Below are positions 1 through 8,100 of a stretch of 39,532 nucleotides of DNA, piece after piece. The stretch comes from CAZTZL01 sp964617625 (GTDB lineage: Bacteria; Zhuqueibacterota; QNDG01; DSAB01). The stretch is from positions 1-39,532 of the forward strand of contig CAZTZL010000029.1 of assembly GCA_964617625.1 (NCBI GenBank), in the 5' to 3' direction. Below the pieces are notes generated by a model that was not told the origin of the DNA, did no database searches, and saw nothing but the letters and a program-made list of their open reading frames with translations. The first letter of the stretch is position 1. Each line of letters begins with the position of its first letter. The translations under genes were made by a program, and so were the position numbers.

Positions 1-318
1 AAAGGGGCCATATTTTTTAATCGCAGCAAAGCCAAATCGGGAACAACTTGGAGTGAATGTGCATATTGACTGACTATTTTGCTGTGATGAAACGAATATT
101 TGATAAAACCGGATCAATCCCATGCAGGTTATTTTCAGTTCCGATGTTTCATTAAAAGATAAGGTAATATTTTCTTTTAATGTATGTTTTGTAACGGAAT
201 TGTGACTTATAATAAAATCCAGATCAGTATTTATTTGAGCAAAACCACTTGAATGGTAAATGAGGAAAATCAGAATAATACATAAAAATAATTTTTTATA
301 TAAATATGCGGTTACCAC
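1..318 (-). CDS. Exported YidD-like protein, 3' end cut by window edge
   Basis: The 106 codons read on the minus strand from a GTG at 316-318. Residues 8-27 form a hydrophobic signal segment ending GFAQ. About 40 residues of unassigned sequence follow, then a stretch with LIRFYQIF and CTFTPSCSRFGFAAIKKYG. The last part matches the YidD family (PF01809) signature, in which a CRFxPTCSxYAxxAixxxG motif precedes further conserved residues that here lie beyond the window. YidD assists YidC-dependent insertion of membrane proteins and is normally a small cytoplasmic-side protein of about 85 residues. A cleavable signal plus a spacer is a different format and suggests a periplasmic or envelope role. 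The GTG overlaps the stop of the LolA-like gene and has AAGGAGGTGG a few bases upstream, so the two genes are probably translationally coupled. Family recognition is good; the function of this variant is unknown. Confidence 0.7.
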   Translation of the reverse strand, partial: MVTAYLYKKLFLCIILIFLIYHSSGFAQINTDLDFIISHNSVTKHTLKENITLSFNETSELKITCMGLIRFYQIFVSSQQNSQSICTFTPSCSRFGFAAIKKYGPF

Positions 319-1001
319 TCCACCTCCTTAATTTCTATACTATCAGGCAAACTGAATTGTGATATTTGGTTGGGAATGGGATTATCAAAGATCGGATTAT
401 TGAAGATTATTGATTCAGTTGTTATTACGTTTTCTGAATATGAAATAGATTTCATTTCTAACGGGAAAAATTGATTGTCATATTTGACATATCTATTGTA
501 ATATGTTTTAATTAAAGTTTTTCCACCAGGCGCATTGGATTTAGTTGAAACTATTCTATTATCTTTTAAAGATATAATAAACTCGCCTAATACTTTTTTT
601 GCACTCTTAGGTGGTTTCCAATGAACAATTAGAGTATCTCCATGCAATTCATTTTTGTCTATTGTATAACCCCATTTTGCCAAATCTATATTATCGTCGT
701 CAAATCTAAAAATCAAATTAAAAAATGGTAAGATTATAGGATTTTGGCTTTTTATTCTAATAGCATTTTTATTCTCTGGATAATAAATCAATGCGATATT
801 ATCTTCAATAAATATCCACTGATTTAGAGGTATTTTAATAATTACTGCTGTTTTTTTTGCATACTGATAAAGATGGCCTGAGACTATTTCTTTAGATTTT
901 TTTTGTGTGGATATTTTGGTAAATTCTACACTAATTGTTTTAGAAATTTGGCAATAAGCATTTAAGTGAATAAAAATAAAGATGAGACTTAATTTTATCA
1001 T
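312..1001 (-). CDS. LolA-like exported protein (putative)
   Basis: A 229-residue protein with a short signal peptide (about residues 1-18, ending in NAYCQ). The rest alternates hydrophobic and polar residues as expected for an open beta-barrel. The order of elements resembles outer-membrane lipoprotein carrier or sorting proteins: an early segment with a YYPENKNAI stretch (LolA families have a YxP turn after the lipid-pocket strands), WKPPKSAKK, then GEFIISLKDNRIV and NNPIFDNPIP near the end. It overlaps the start of the YidD-like gene by 7 bases, so the pair should be one transcript. LolA-type proteins shuttle lipid-modified cargo across the periplasm. The assignment rests on layout rather than on a diagnostic motif, so it is tentative. 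Base composition is clearly more AT-rich than the central part of the window. Confidence 0.6.
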   Translation of the reverse strand: MIKLSLIFIFIHLNAYCQISKTISVEFTKISTQKKSKEIVSGHLYQYAKKTAVIIKIPLNQWIFIEDNIALIYYPENKNAIRIKSQNPIILPFFNLIFRFDDDNIDLAKWGYTIDKNELHGDTLIVHWKPPKSAKKVLGEFIISLKDNRIVSTKSNAPGGKTLIKTYYNRYVKYDNQFFPLEMKSISYSENVITTESIIFNNPIFDNPIPNQISQFSLPDSIEIKEVEW

Positions 1002-1127
1002 TGCATTCAGTTAAAATATTTAATTAATGTTCAAGAACCAACGAAATAGATATTAAAAATGGCTTTTATTAGTTACAATCTTATTTGATTTGAATCTGTC
1101 AAACAAATAAATCAAGAAAATTTTCCA

Positions 1128-1832
1128 CTATTGACTGTTACCTAACGCAAGATATATTAAGATCCAACTTCCCCAACCTGCACAAGCATATCCTGTATTT
1201 GTGCTTCTTGCTTTTTTCTGATATCCTTCAGTATAACCCAAAACATATCCTTGCGATCTCCCAGCAAGTTTATGTAATGGAGGATTCGGCTTCATTAAAT
1301 AGGCTGCTCCTACACCAAATATACCGCAACCAACTCCAGCAACGATCCAAAGAGCGCTACCTCTTGCATCACTCTCACCATCAATTTTCCCTTGCACAAA
1401 TGTCCCTTCTTGTTGTGTTAATTGTTTATTTGAAAATTCTTTCCCTTGATATGTATTTTGTTGATAGTTATTTCCGAACAGTTCATCTATAATATCTTCA
1501 TTTTTATTCTCTAAGAAATCACCTTCTTTAATTAAATTAGAACCTCTTTCTTCTATCAATCTAATAGCAGATTTATCAGGTAATGTTTTTTCAATTCTTA
1601 CTATACCTACTTCCATAACACCCGTAGATGTTTTCCTTTTTAAAATATATTTTTGACCCGATGAAATCCCGTTATTGTCACCAGCATTAATTACGGCGAT
1701 CTTTCCTTTTGTAGCATAAACTTTTGGATTTGATTGACTAAAGACAATCGTGGTATTTGCAAATAAAAATGTCAAAACCATGATCTTACAAGTAATACTA
1801 AAAACTCGTCCTCGTTTTAATTCGGTTATCAT
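1128..1832 (-). CDS. Hypothetical exported protein with glycine-rich membrane segment
   Basis: A 234-residue protein I cannot assign to a named family. Residues 1-32 look like a signal peptide ending FSQS. Residues 36-105 contain GKIAVINAGDNNGISSGQKY, a pattern found in small beta domains where a glycine turn precedes a strand (as in FlgT-like C-terminal domains). Residues 155-185 hold a glycine-rich hydrophobic segment (ALWIVAGVGCGIFGVGAAYL), followed by a GYVLGYTEGYQKKARS stretch and a second hydrophobic end. This suggests two membrane-associated glycine-zipper helices. The start is supported by AAAGGAGGTTTAAAATG. The ATG overlaps the stop of the broken gene upstream (ATGA). Confidence 0.6.
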   Translation of the reverse strand: MITELKRGRVFSITCKIMVLTFLFANTTIVFSQSNPKVYATKGKIAVINAGDNNGISSGQKYILKRKTSTGVMEVGIVRIEKTLPDKSAIRLIEERGSNLIKEGDFLENKNEDIIDELFGNNYQQNTYQGKEFSNKQLTQQEGTFVQGKIDGESDARGSALWIVAGVGCGIFGVGAAYLMKPNPPLHKLAGRSQGYVLGYTEGYQKKARSTNTGYACAGWGSWILIYLALGNSQ

Positions 1833-2125
1833 TTTAAACCTCCTTTAATAAACTGATTTTTTTCATGGAAATAAAGATTTTTATTCGTCTTTGTCCTCCC
1901 ATCCCTTCCTTGAAAGCTCTTTTCTTCGGCTGTATAGCGGACAGCACGATCGTTAGCCTCCAGAGTAACTTTTGCCAACATTGCCTGGTCGGTCATCTTC
2001 TCTATGGCGGCTTTTCCTTTCCAAGCATTAGTGATCTTCAATGCAATTTTAACAAAATCAGTATCACAGCTGTTCGGTTAAATGATCACTATCAATACGC
2101 ACAGCGCGGAGAAAATTTCTTTCAC
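1829..2125 (-). pseudogene. Small secreted protein gene interrupted by an in-frame stop
   Basis: Reading from GTG at 2123-2125, the first 15 codons give KEIFSALCVLIVII, a typical signal-peptide core. Codon 16 is TAA (2078-2080). The same frame then stays open for 82 codons, beginning PNSCDTDFVKIALKITNAW and running to TGA at 1829-1831. A signal peptide directly followed in frame by a coding-like stretch rich in Ala, Lys and Glu suggests one gene of about 98 codons broken by a stop. Alternatives are a real internal start at TTG 2039-2041 (70 residues, no visible ribosome binding site) or a base-call error. I do not recognise the family. The region is more GC-rich than its surroundings. Its last codons encode the Shine-Dalgarno sequence of the next gene. 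Confidence 0.4.
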
Positions 2126-2583
2126 ACGATTCTTATTTAATTTGTTACCGTGGTTATTCTGGTTTTTTGAATTATAATAATTAATATCCTAAATTCCATC
2201 AGTAAAAAATTAAGATACTCAGTCAATCCCATCCAACAGCAAAGTTGTACCATGCAATCCCAGAATGATTGAATATGCTTTATTGTGAAAATAAATGTAA
2301 TGTGTGAGCCACCCAATGTAGGTCTTTTCTGGGTATAAATGTAATGCCTTGTTCTCAGAGTATATCGTACTTGGTCGAGGAGTTTCGGAGGATGATGAAT
2401 TTTTGGGTATGTATCCAAAAACATCTATCTCCATATATCGTGTTTGTTTGCGAAATACAAAAGATGAAAATGGGAAAATATCAACAACAATATATAAGAA
2501 AAAAACGAAAATTCCACTAAAATTATTCGATTTCTTAAAAAAATCGTTTCAATGAATATATCTACCAGACAGCTATAATCCTT
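2126..2583. other. Gene-poor AT-rich stretch; possible membrane-protein remnant
   Basis: No convincing gene. On the minus strand one frame is open from about 2545 to 2219. It first encodes a hydrophobic stretch (FSGIFVFFLYIVVDIFPF), then a polar part with an ATG at 2434 and a hydrophobic end (SIILGLHGTTLLLDGID). There is no ATG, GTG or TTG before the hydrophobic part and no ribosome binding site, so it is at best a decayed small membrane protein. Other open frames here overlap it and look like chance. Confidence 0.3.
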
Positions 2584-2793
2584 TTAATTGGTTGTGTCAT
2601 TGTCCTCTTTGAGTATATTTTGGATAATTTTATTACTTCTTTTCAATAAGTCTTTTTCAGCTTTCTTTATTGTTTCAGTAATAGCAGATTTAAAGCATTT
2701 AATACATATGTATTCCTTAAACTCCACCGATATTTTCATTCTATAGCTAAAATTACAATATGGACAATTGATATAAATTAATTCGGATTTCAT
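2584..2793 (-). CDS. Small zinc-ribbon-like protein
   Basis: A 69-residue protein with two cysteine pairs: CPYC near residues 10-13 and CIKC about 16 residues later. This is the spacing of a minimal zinc ribbon. The C-terminal half is a charged helix (ITETIKKAEKDLLKRSNK). Such small ribbons are common in hypothetical proteins and do not reveal a specific job. The ribosome binding site is weak (AAAGGG about 12 bases upstream). It sits alone in AT-rich sequence between the tRNA and the broken gene. The CxxC pairs make it more likely real than the neighbouring chance frames. Confidence 0.5.
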   Translation of the reverse strand: MKSELIYINCPYCNFSYRMKISVEFKEYICIKCFKSAITETIKKAEKDLLKRSNKIIQNILKEDNDTTN

Positions 2794-2930
2794 ATTGCTT
2801 TTTACCCTTTAAAATTAAATTTTCATTTGATAATTAAATTTGGAATCATCTCTTAAAAGTGTTGCTCCTTTAATGACAATAATATCAAAAAAAGAAGTTT
2901 AAAGTGTCCAAGACGTGCCTTAAAACAATT

Positions 2931-2960
2931 AACCTCCCCATAAGAAAATACAGGGAGGTT
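2931..2960. repeat. 8-bp inverted repeat, possible weak terminator
   Basis: AACCTCCC and GGGAGGTT face each other across 14 bases. It lies downstream of tRNA-Val on that gene's strand and upstream of the zinc-ribbon gene. There is no clean T-run (ATTGTTTT follows on the minus strand), so termination is possible but not clear. Confidence 0.4.
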
Positions 2961-2973
2961 TAAATGTGTGCCA

Positions 2974-3000
2974 TATTTGTGCCATGTTTTGGCACAAATA
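2974..3000. repeat. 11-bp perfect inverted repeat near tRNA-Val
   Basis: TATTTGTGCCA (2974-2984) and TGGCACAAATA (2990-3000) are perfect inverse copies with a 5-base spacer. A further copy of TGTGCCAT lies just to the left. It has no T-run and looks more like a protein-binding site or recombination core than a terminator. It lies 71 bases beyond the 3' end of the tRNA. Confidence 0.5.
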
Positions 3001-3070
3001 GATACAAATCAATACAAATTACACCTAAAGGAACCTTTTACTAATTGACTACTTTTCAAAAACTTAAGAG

Positions 3071-3144
3071 TGGGCGATAATGGATTCGAACCATCGACCT
3101 CTGGTATGTGAGACCAGCGCTCTAACCAACTGAGCTAATCGCCC
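3071..3144 (-). tRNA. tRNA-Val(CAC)
   Basis: The reverse complement folds as a standard cloverleaf: acceptor GGGCGAT/ATCGCCC, D-arm GCTC...GAGC, anticodon arm CTGGT-CTCACAT-ACCAG with anticodon CAC (reads GUG, valine), and T-arm with TTCGAAT. The length is 74 with discriminator A. CCA is not encoded, since CTC follows. The gene is intact, unlike the partial copy immediately upstream. Confidence 0.95.
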
Positions 3145-3196
3145 TTTTTTCAATCTTTCTTTTCTAACAAGTATCTTACAAATTTTCAACTAACAT

Positions 3197-3287
3197 CTTG
3201 ATCTTCGATCAAGGCTCTAACTCCCGCCGGTGGCGGGACCAATCTATTATATGACTAATATATTGAAAGCAACTGAGCTAATCGCCC
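3197..3287 (-). repeat. Scrambled partial tRNA-Val copy with inserted palindromes
   Basis: On the minus strand 3287-3270 repeats the first 18 bases of tRNA-Val exactly (GGGCGATTAGCTCAGTTG). After AT-rich sequence comes TTGG, a 17-bp palindrome (TCCCGCCACCGGCGGGA, 3238-3222), then GTTAGAGC (3221-3214). The palindrome therefore sits inside what is otherwise the D-loop sequence TTGG-TTAGAGC. Next, where the anticodon arm would be, is another 17-base hairpin, CTTGATC-GAA-GATCAAG (3213-3197). There is no T-arm or 3' acceptor strand, so this is not a working tRNA. Confidence 0.75.
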
Positions 3288-3297
3288 AAGAATATTT

Positions 3298-4131
3298 TTA
3301 ATTGATATACTTGATTAACGTTAAACGGTTTCCATTCTTTTTATCACTCTTATATTGGATCTCGTCCATAGACTGCTGAATGATATAAAGACCGTACCCT
3401 CCGCGGCGTTTTTCATCAAAAGCTTCCTGAACATCATAATGGTCGCAATTATAAAAATCGAACGTATCTCCATCGTCCATAATAGAAACTTCGAATCTGT
3501 TTTGATCAAACAACACTTCTATTCCAATCCATTTTCCGGGTTCAAAATGATATCCATGTTCAATCACATTGATGCAGGCTTCATAAACAGCAATCTTCAT
3601 TTTACTCAGTTCCACTTTTTCCATTCCGGCCTGTTTTGCAAGAACAGCCACAAATTCCATAATTTTATTCAGTGAATCCACTGTGGCTATTTCCTGCAAG
3701 TAGCTTGGTTTGCCTTCGATCAACGTATACTTCTCTTCAAATCCTAAATCATTTTCATTTTCTGTTTCTTCACCGATCGTAAATCCTTCTTCTCCAAAAG
3801 AAAGAAAAGTCAGGGGAGAAAACATGGAAAAGTGATTTCTTGCAATTTCATTCAAGTGAATAATATGGATACTTTTTCCCCAGCGCTTGGCCTCCGCAGT
3901 TTTTCCAATGAGAAGTGCGATAAAGCTTGCATTGGGAAACGTGACATTTTCCATGTCGAACAGAATGGTTGATATCTCCGATTGAAAAGCATCATCGAAA
4001 AGTTGATGCAGGTCATTAATAACAAAATTCGGATCAATCCCTTTCCGAAGTGTTATCTTCAGAATGTCGGAATCGATCTCTTCCGTGCTGACAATATCCA
4101 AATGTTTGGCTGTATCCATGAGTTCCATCAT
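3298..4131 (-). CDS. STAS domain fused to RsbW-like HATPase regulator
   Basis: A 277-residue fusion. Residues about 10-120 look like a STAS (anti-anti-sigma) domain. The usual DSSG phosphorylation loop reads NASF (67-70), leaving Ser69 as the only candidate phosphosite. Residues about 150-277 are a GHKL/HATPase_c_2 domain with an N-box EACIN (184-188), a G1 box DDGDTFDF (219-226) and a G2 box RRGGYGLYI (242-250), so nucleotide binding is likely intact. In partner-switching systems these two activities are usually separate proteins: the kinase (RsbW/SpoIIAB) phosphorylates the STAS antagonist and releases or captures a sigma factor. No sigma factor or PP2C phosphatase lies nearby. The ATG has no visible Shine-Dalgarno sequence. 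The gene follows the RmlD-like gene by 76 bp of AT-rich DNA. Confidence 0.85.
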   Translation of the reverse strand: MMELMDTAKHLDIVSTEEIDSDILKITLRKGIDPNFVINDLHQLFDDAFQSEISTILFDMENVTFPNASFIALLIGKTAEAKRWGKSIHIIHLNEIARNHFSMFSPLTFLSFGEEGFTIGEETENENDLGFEEKYTLIEGKPSYLQEIATVDSLNKIMEFVAVLAKQAGMEKVELSKMKIAVYEACINVIEHGYHFEPGKWIGIEVLFDQNRFEVSIMDDGDTFDFYNCDHYDVQEAFDEKRRGGYGLYIIQQSMDEIQYKSDKKNGNRLTLIKYIN

Positions 4132-4152
4132 AGTAAATTCAATTTAATATAA

Positions 4153-4169
4153 TTGAAAGCGATTTTCAA
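4153..4169. promoter_or_regulatory. Inverted repeat upstream of the STAS-HATPase gene
   Basis: TTGAAA and TTTCAA flank GCGAT, 22 bases before the ATG of the regulator gene. The size and place would suit an operator or a short hairpin in the leader. No matching sites were noticed elsewhere, so this is suggestive only. Confidence 0.25.
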
Positions 4170-4207
4170 CATTTTTTTATATTAAATATTCATTTTGCCT
4201 CGATAAT

Positions 4208-5104
4208 TTATAATATTTCATTTTTATCAGGGGAATAATCAAGTAACAGTCCCTGACGATAATCGATAAAAGGAGTTTTAAGTATTGTTTTTGCAAGTGA
4301 AATATTTAACGAAACATCTTTCGGTCTCAAAGCAATTGTCTTAAAATCGGACATACGCACGGGTTTGCATAATTTTGGCGGATACTGCATGATTTCTGCA
4401 AGAATCAAACCGAATGTAAAACGGTCCACTTTTTCAGAACCGCCGATATGAAGAACACCCGTATAATGGTTATCGGCCAATTCGAGAAGCGCATCGGCTA
4501 ATGTTTGCACCCAGACAGGAGTACGAAATTGATCCGTAAAAAGAGGGAAGCTTCCTCCTTCATGAAAACGACTCAGGATTTTCTCCGAAAATGAATTGCC
4601 TCGAGAAACCGGTTTCCCGTAGACAAGCGCCACCCGGACAATCACATAATTTGAGCAGGTCGACCGGATTTTTTCCTCGGCTGACAGCTTGGTCTCACCG
4701 TAGACATTGATGGGATTTAACGGATCCGATTCGGTATAGTTACCCTGTTCACCATTAAAAACCATATCGCTTGATGTATAAATCAACCGGGCGCCCGATT
4801 CGGCACACAATTCGGCCAGCAGGGCTGTACTTTCAGTATTGATTTGAAAAGCGCGCTTTCTGTTTTGTTCGCATTGATCCAGGCTGCTCCATGCTGCGCA
4901 ATGAATCACGACATCGGGTCGAATTCGTCGAATGATGTCAGAAATTGATTTTTTATCATCAAGATTCAACTGAACAGATTGAACAGAAGGCATAGTGAAA
5001 GGATTGGACTGATAGGTTGCATAGACATCCCAGTTCAATCTTGCCCTGTCTGCGACATGCCCGCCGATCAATCCGCTTCCACCGGTAATCAAGAGTTTGT
5101 TCAT
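4208..5104 (-). CDS. RmlD-like NAD(P)-dependent sugar reductase (extended SDR)
   Basis: A 298-residue Rossmann protein with the nucleotide-binding glycine motif GGSGLIG at 8-14, a CAAWSSLDQCEQ segment around 69-80, TSSDMVF at 110-116 and the catalytic YxxxK as Y135-K139. This pattern, with the early stop of the C-terminal lobe, fits the RmlD/RfbD family (dTDP-4-dehydrorhamnose reductase), which makes dTDP-L-rhamnose for surface polysaccharide. No other rhamnose genes (rmlA/B/C) are present, so the substrate may be another nucleotide sugar. MAT2B-like proteins share the same signature. It starts 20 bp after the ResB-CcsA stop on the same strand, so it is probably co-transcribed with that gene. 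Confidence 0.8.
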   Translation of the reverse strand: MNKLLITGGSGLIGGHVADRARLNWDVYATYQSNPFTMPSVQSVQLNLDDKKSISDIIRRIRPDVVIHCAAWSSLDQCEQNRKRAFQINTESTALLAELCAESGARLIYTSSDMVFNGEQGNYTESDPLNPINVYGETKLSAEEKIRSTCSNYVIVRVALVYGKPVSRGNSFSEKILSRFHEGGSFPLFTDQFRTPVWVQTLADALLELADNHYTGVLHIGGSEKVDRFTFGLILAEIMQYPPKLCKPVRMSDFKTIALRPKDVSLNISLAKTILKTPFIDYRQGLLLDYSPDKNEIL

Positions 5105-5124
5105 AATTGATTTTATTTATTATT

Positions 5125-8100
5125 TTATAAATATACCAGTTTCCGCTTCCGAAAAGCAAGGCCAATAATTACTGCAATAAAGACAAGAACGACATAGAAA
5201 AAAAATGGAACAGGCATTGGATCTCCGGACGCATAGGAATGAAGACCTGTTAAATAAAAATTCACGCCGATGTAGGTCATCAGGATCGTAAAAAAAGCCA
5301 GGAAAGTACTGACATTGAAAATAAAACTTGAATACATTTCCGGAATCCGGTGAAGGTAAACAATCACTGTATAAACAAGAATGACAATGAGCGTCCATGT
5401 CTCTTTTGGATCCCACCCCCAATATCTTCCCCAGGATTCATTGGCCCAGACAGCCCCCAAAAAGGTCCCGGACAGAACCAAAATATATCCCAGGATGATT
5501 GATTTCTCGCTGATACAGGTCAGGGATTGAATCGCGGATTCGATTCGAAATACCGTTTTTCCTGTTTTAAAAATATAAAGAAAAAGCACAATCAGTCCCA
5601 AAAATGCGCTCAATCCGAAAAAGCCATAACTCGATATAATGATGGAAACATGGGTGAGCATCCAATGGGACTTGAGAACCGGCGGCAAATTGGCAATCTT
5701 CGGATCGACCCAGTGTGAATGCGCCGCATTGAGAACCATTCCGGAAATGAGAGAAGCGGCTGCAAACGGGATGGCATTTCTTCTCGACAAAATCCAGCCG
5801 GCAAACATGATCACCCAGGCGATAAAAACCATGGACTCGTATTGATTGCTTAAGGGAGCGTGACCGGAAATGTACCATCGGAGTCCCAAAACGAATGTCT
5901 GAAGAATAAATGCAACAGTCAGCAAAATGCCAAACAGCTTTGAAATCCGATTGAGCAAAGGCAGATCGATAAAAATGCGAAATATCGAAACCGTCAATAA
6001 TAAAATCCCCAGCGCCAAAACCCAAAAAGTCAATCGGTCCGGAAGATGCCATTCATTATAAATAATTTCCGCCCGGATGTGATTCCGGCCGGGAATATCA
6101 TCCAACCCCTTTTCTTTTTGATATTGAGAAATTTCAGAGAGAAGAATCCCGGCCTGATGCCAATCGCCGGTCTGTAAAGCATCTCTGACGGATTGTTTGT
6201 AACCGGACCACAAAGGCACCCGATCGATAGAACGCCATGGACTCAACGGATTTTCTGAAACCGGTAAGAGATGGTAACCTCTTGCATTCAATGCCTGTTG
6301 CAAAAAGACAATCCGCTTTTGCAAATTGAGAACAGCTTTATCAAACCGTGTTCGCTGATGCACTGATTTGGATTGAGCTGTTTGATATTCGCGGATCAAT
6401 TTGAATCGATCCGACTGCGCATCAAAACAATCGTTGTAAGAAGCCCATTTCCGGCCCGGATCGATTCCGATCATCAAGTTAATTTCGGGATGATCGATCT
6501 TGATAACAGGAATATCGAACCACAGAGAGGGTTGAATCATCATGCTCAAAATAATTTGATCCGGATGCAGACCAAGTGCGCGATCCGGATAAAAAAGATC
6601 GTGCATGAGTTCATGGCCGCAACTGTTTAGCGGTTTGATTCGTCCCTCCGGATCCTGAATTAAAAGTTCTCCGAATTTTCTACTGTGAGAAAAATTGATT
6701 CGGCCGGCAATCTTGAGTGGCATATCTATGGCGGATTCGGAAAAAACGGCTACAGGCAAAAGACCGTATAGTAACATAATAAAGATACCCGCTGCAATTG
6801 ACCGCGATAAGGATAGTTGATGGATTCTTTCGCTTAACTTGTGAAACCGTCCTTTCGGACCAAAGAGGTTGAAGATAAAACCTAGCAGCAACAGTATATA
6901 ACCGGCATAGAAAACTGGCGTTCCGGGATCATGGGATACCAAAAGCACCGACCCCGCTTCATCCTCATCAAAAGAGGATTGAAAGAAACGGTAGCCGCGG
7001 TATTTCAGCGTGTGATTCATATAAATAGGATAGGGCATCCCTACTTTTCTATCAGGATCTTCAATAACGACGTTGCTGATAAAACCGGAAGGTTTCAGGG
7101 AACCGGGATAACGTTCAACCTGGAAATCCCGAAGCCGAACCGCAAAAGGCAGCTTTATCATTTTCGAACCATAGGAAAGATCGATTCCACAACCTTTCAT
7201 CGTGACATGGCGGACAATTCCCTTTCGATTGGTTTCCCTGAAAAGAACTGCCTGTTCCTTTTGTTCACCGGCCTGAATTTCAACAACAAGGACACTTTGA
7301 CGCTCCTGATGCAACGGTTCGAGTCCAGGAACATCGGAAAGATCAACGGCTTTAATCCTGCCGTTCGGATAATAATGTACCAACCCAAATTTCAGCGGAC
7401 CGACTTCGTAAATATGAAAGGGAAGAAACTCTGTTTCATTTCCCGGCGAAATCGTCCGGCTTCGATGATCAATCATCGATCCAATTGTCATGGAGTGGGA
7501 AGCTGATAGAATAGGCCGGTCCCCTTTCACTCGAATTTGAATCCAGGAAAGAGAATCCGGAATTCCCGATTGAAATCCGATCACTGTATTGTTGATCACC
7601 CGTGTTTCTTTTTCCTGTATTGATATATCCTGGATCTCATCCCGGTTGGCCACCTGCAGCAGTATCACCGGACCACCTTGTGGATCTTCCACAACTTCGC
7701 TCGTTCCATTTTGGAAATAATTCAAACACCGAACGTGAAATGTTTCATCCCCGAAATTAATCTTCTGATGAAACCTGACATCTTTGATCGGAGAACATAA
7801 AAGGGCTTTTTGGAACAGGACTGCTTTATTATCTTTGTGAATTGTTACTTGAAGAAAAGAGGTTGCAGATTCGATCTGATCGGAACTATCCCCCTCTCTG
7901 AGATGGAGAAATCCTTGATAACCAGCATATTGAGTGAGTCCATAACCGGCAAATACGAGTATTATTCCAATATATAATAAAAGTACAGCACGTTTACCCT
8001 TCTGCCAGAACTTCCTTAATATAAGAAGCAATGTAAAAACGAACAGGGTAAAAAGAGCAATCCCCTGAAACCAGACGGTTTCATAAACCTCGGCCCTGGC

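Noticed and set aside
2219..2434. 71-codon minus-strand frame
   Set aside because: No ribosome binding site and no family motif. It is kept only as a possible remnant within the gene-poor stretch.
3197..3287. A second functional tRNA next to tRNA-Val
   Set aside because: Only the 5' acceptor strand and D-arm pieces are present. There is no T-arm or 3' acceptor, and the anticodon-like loop lacks U33.
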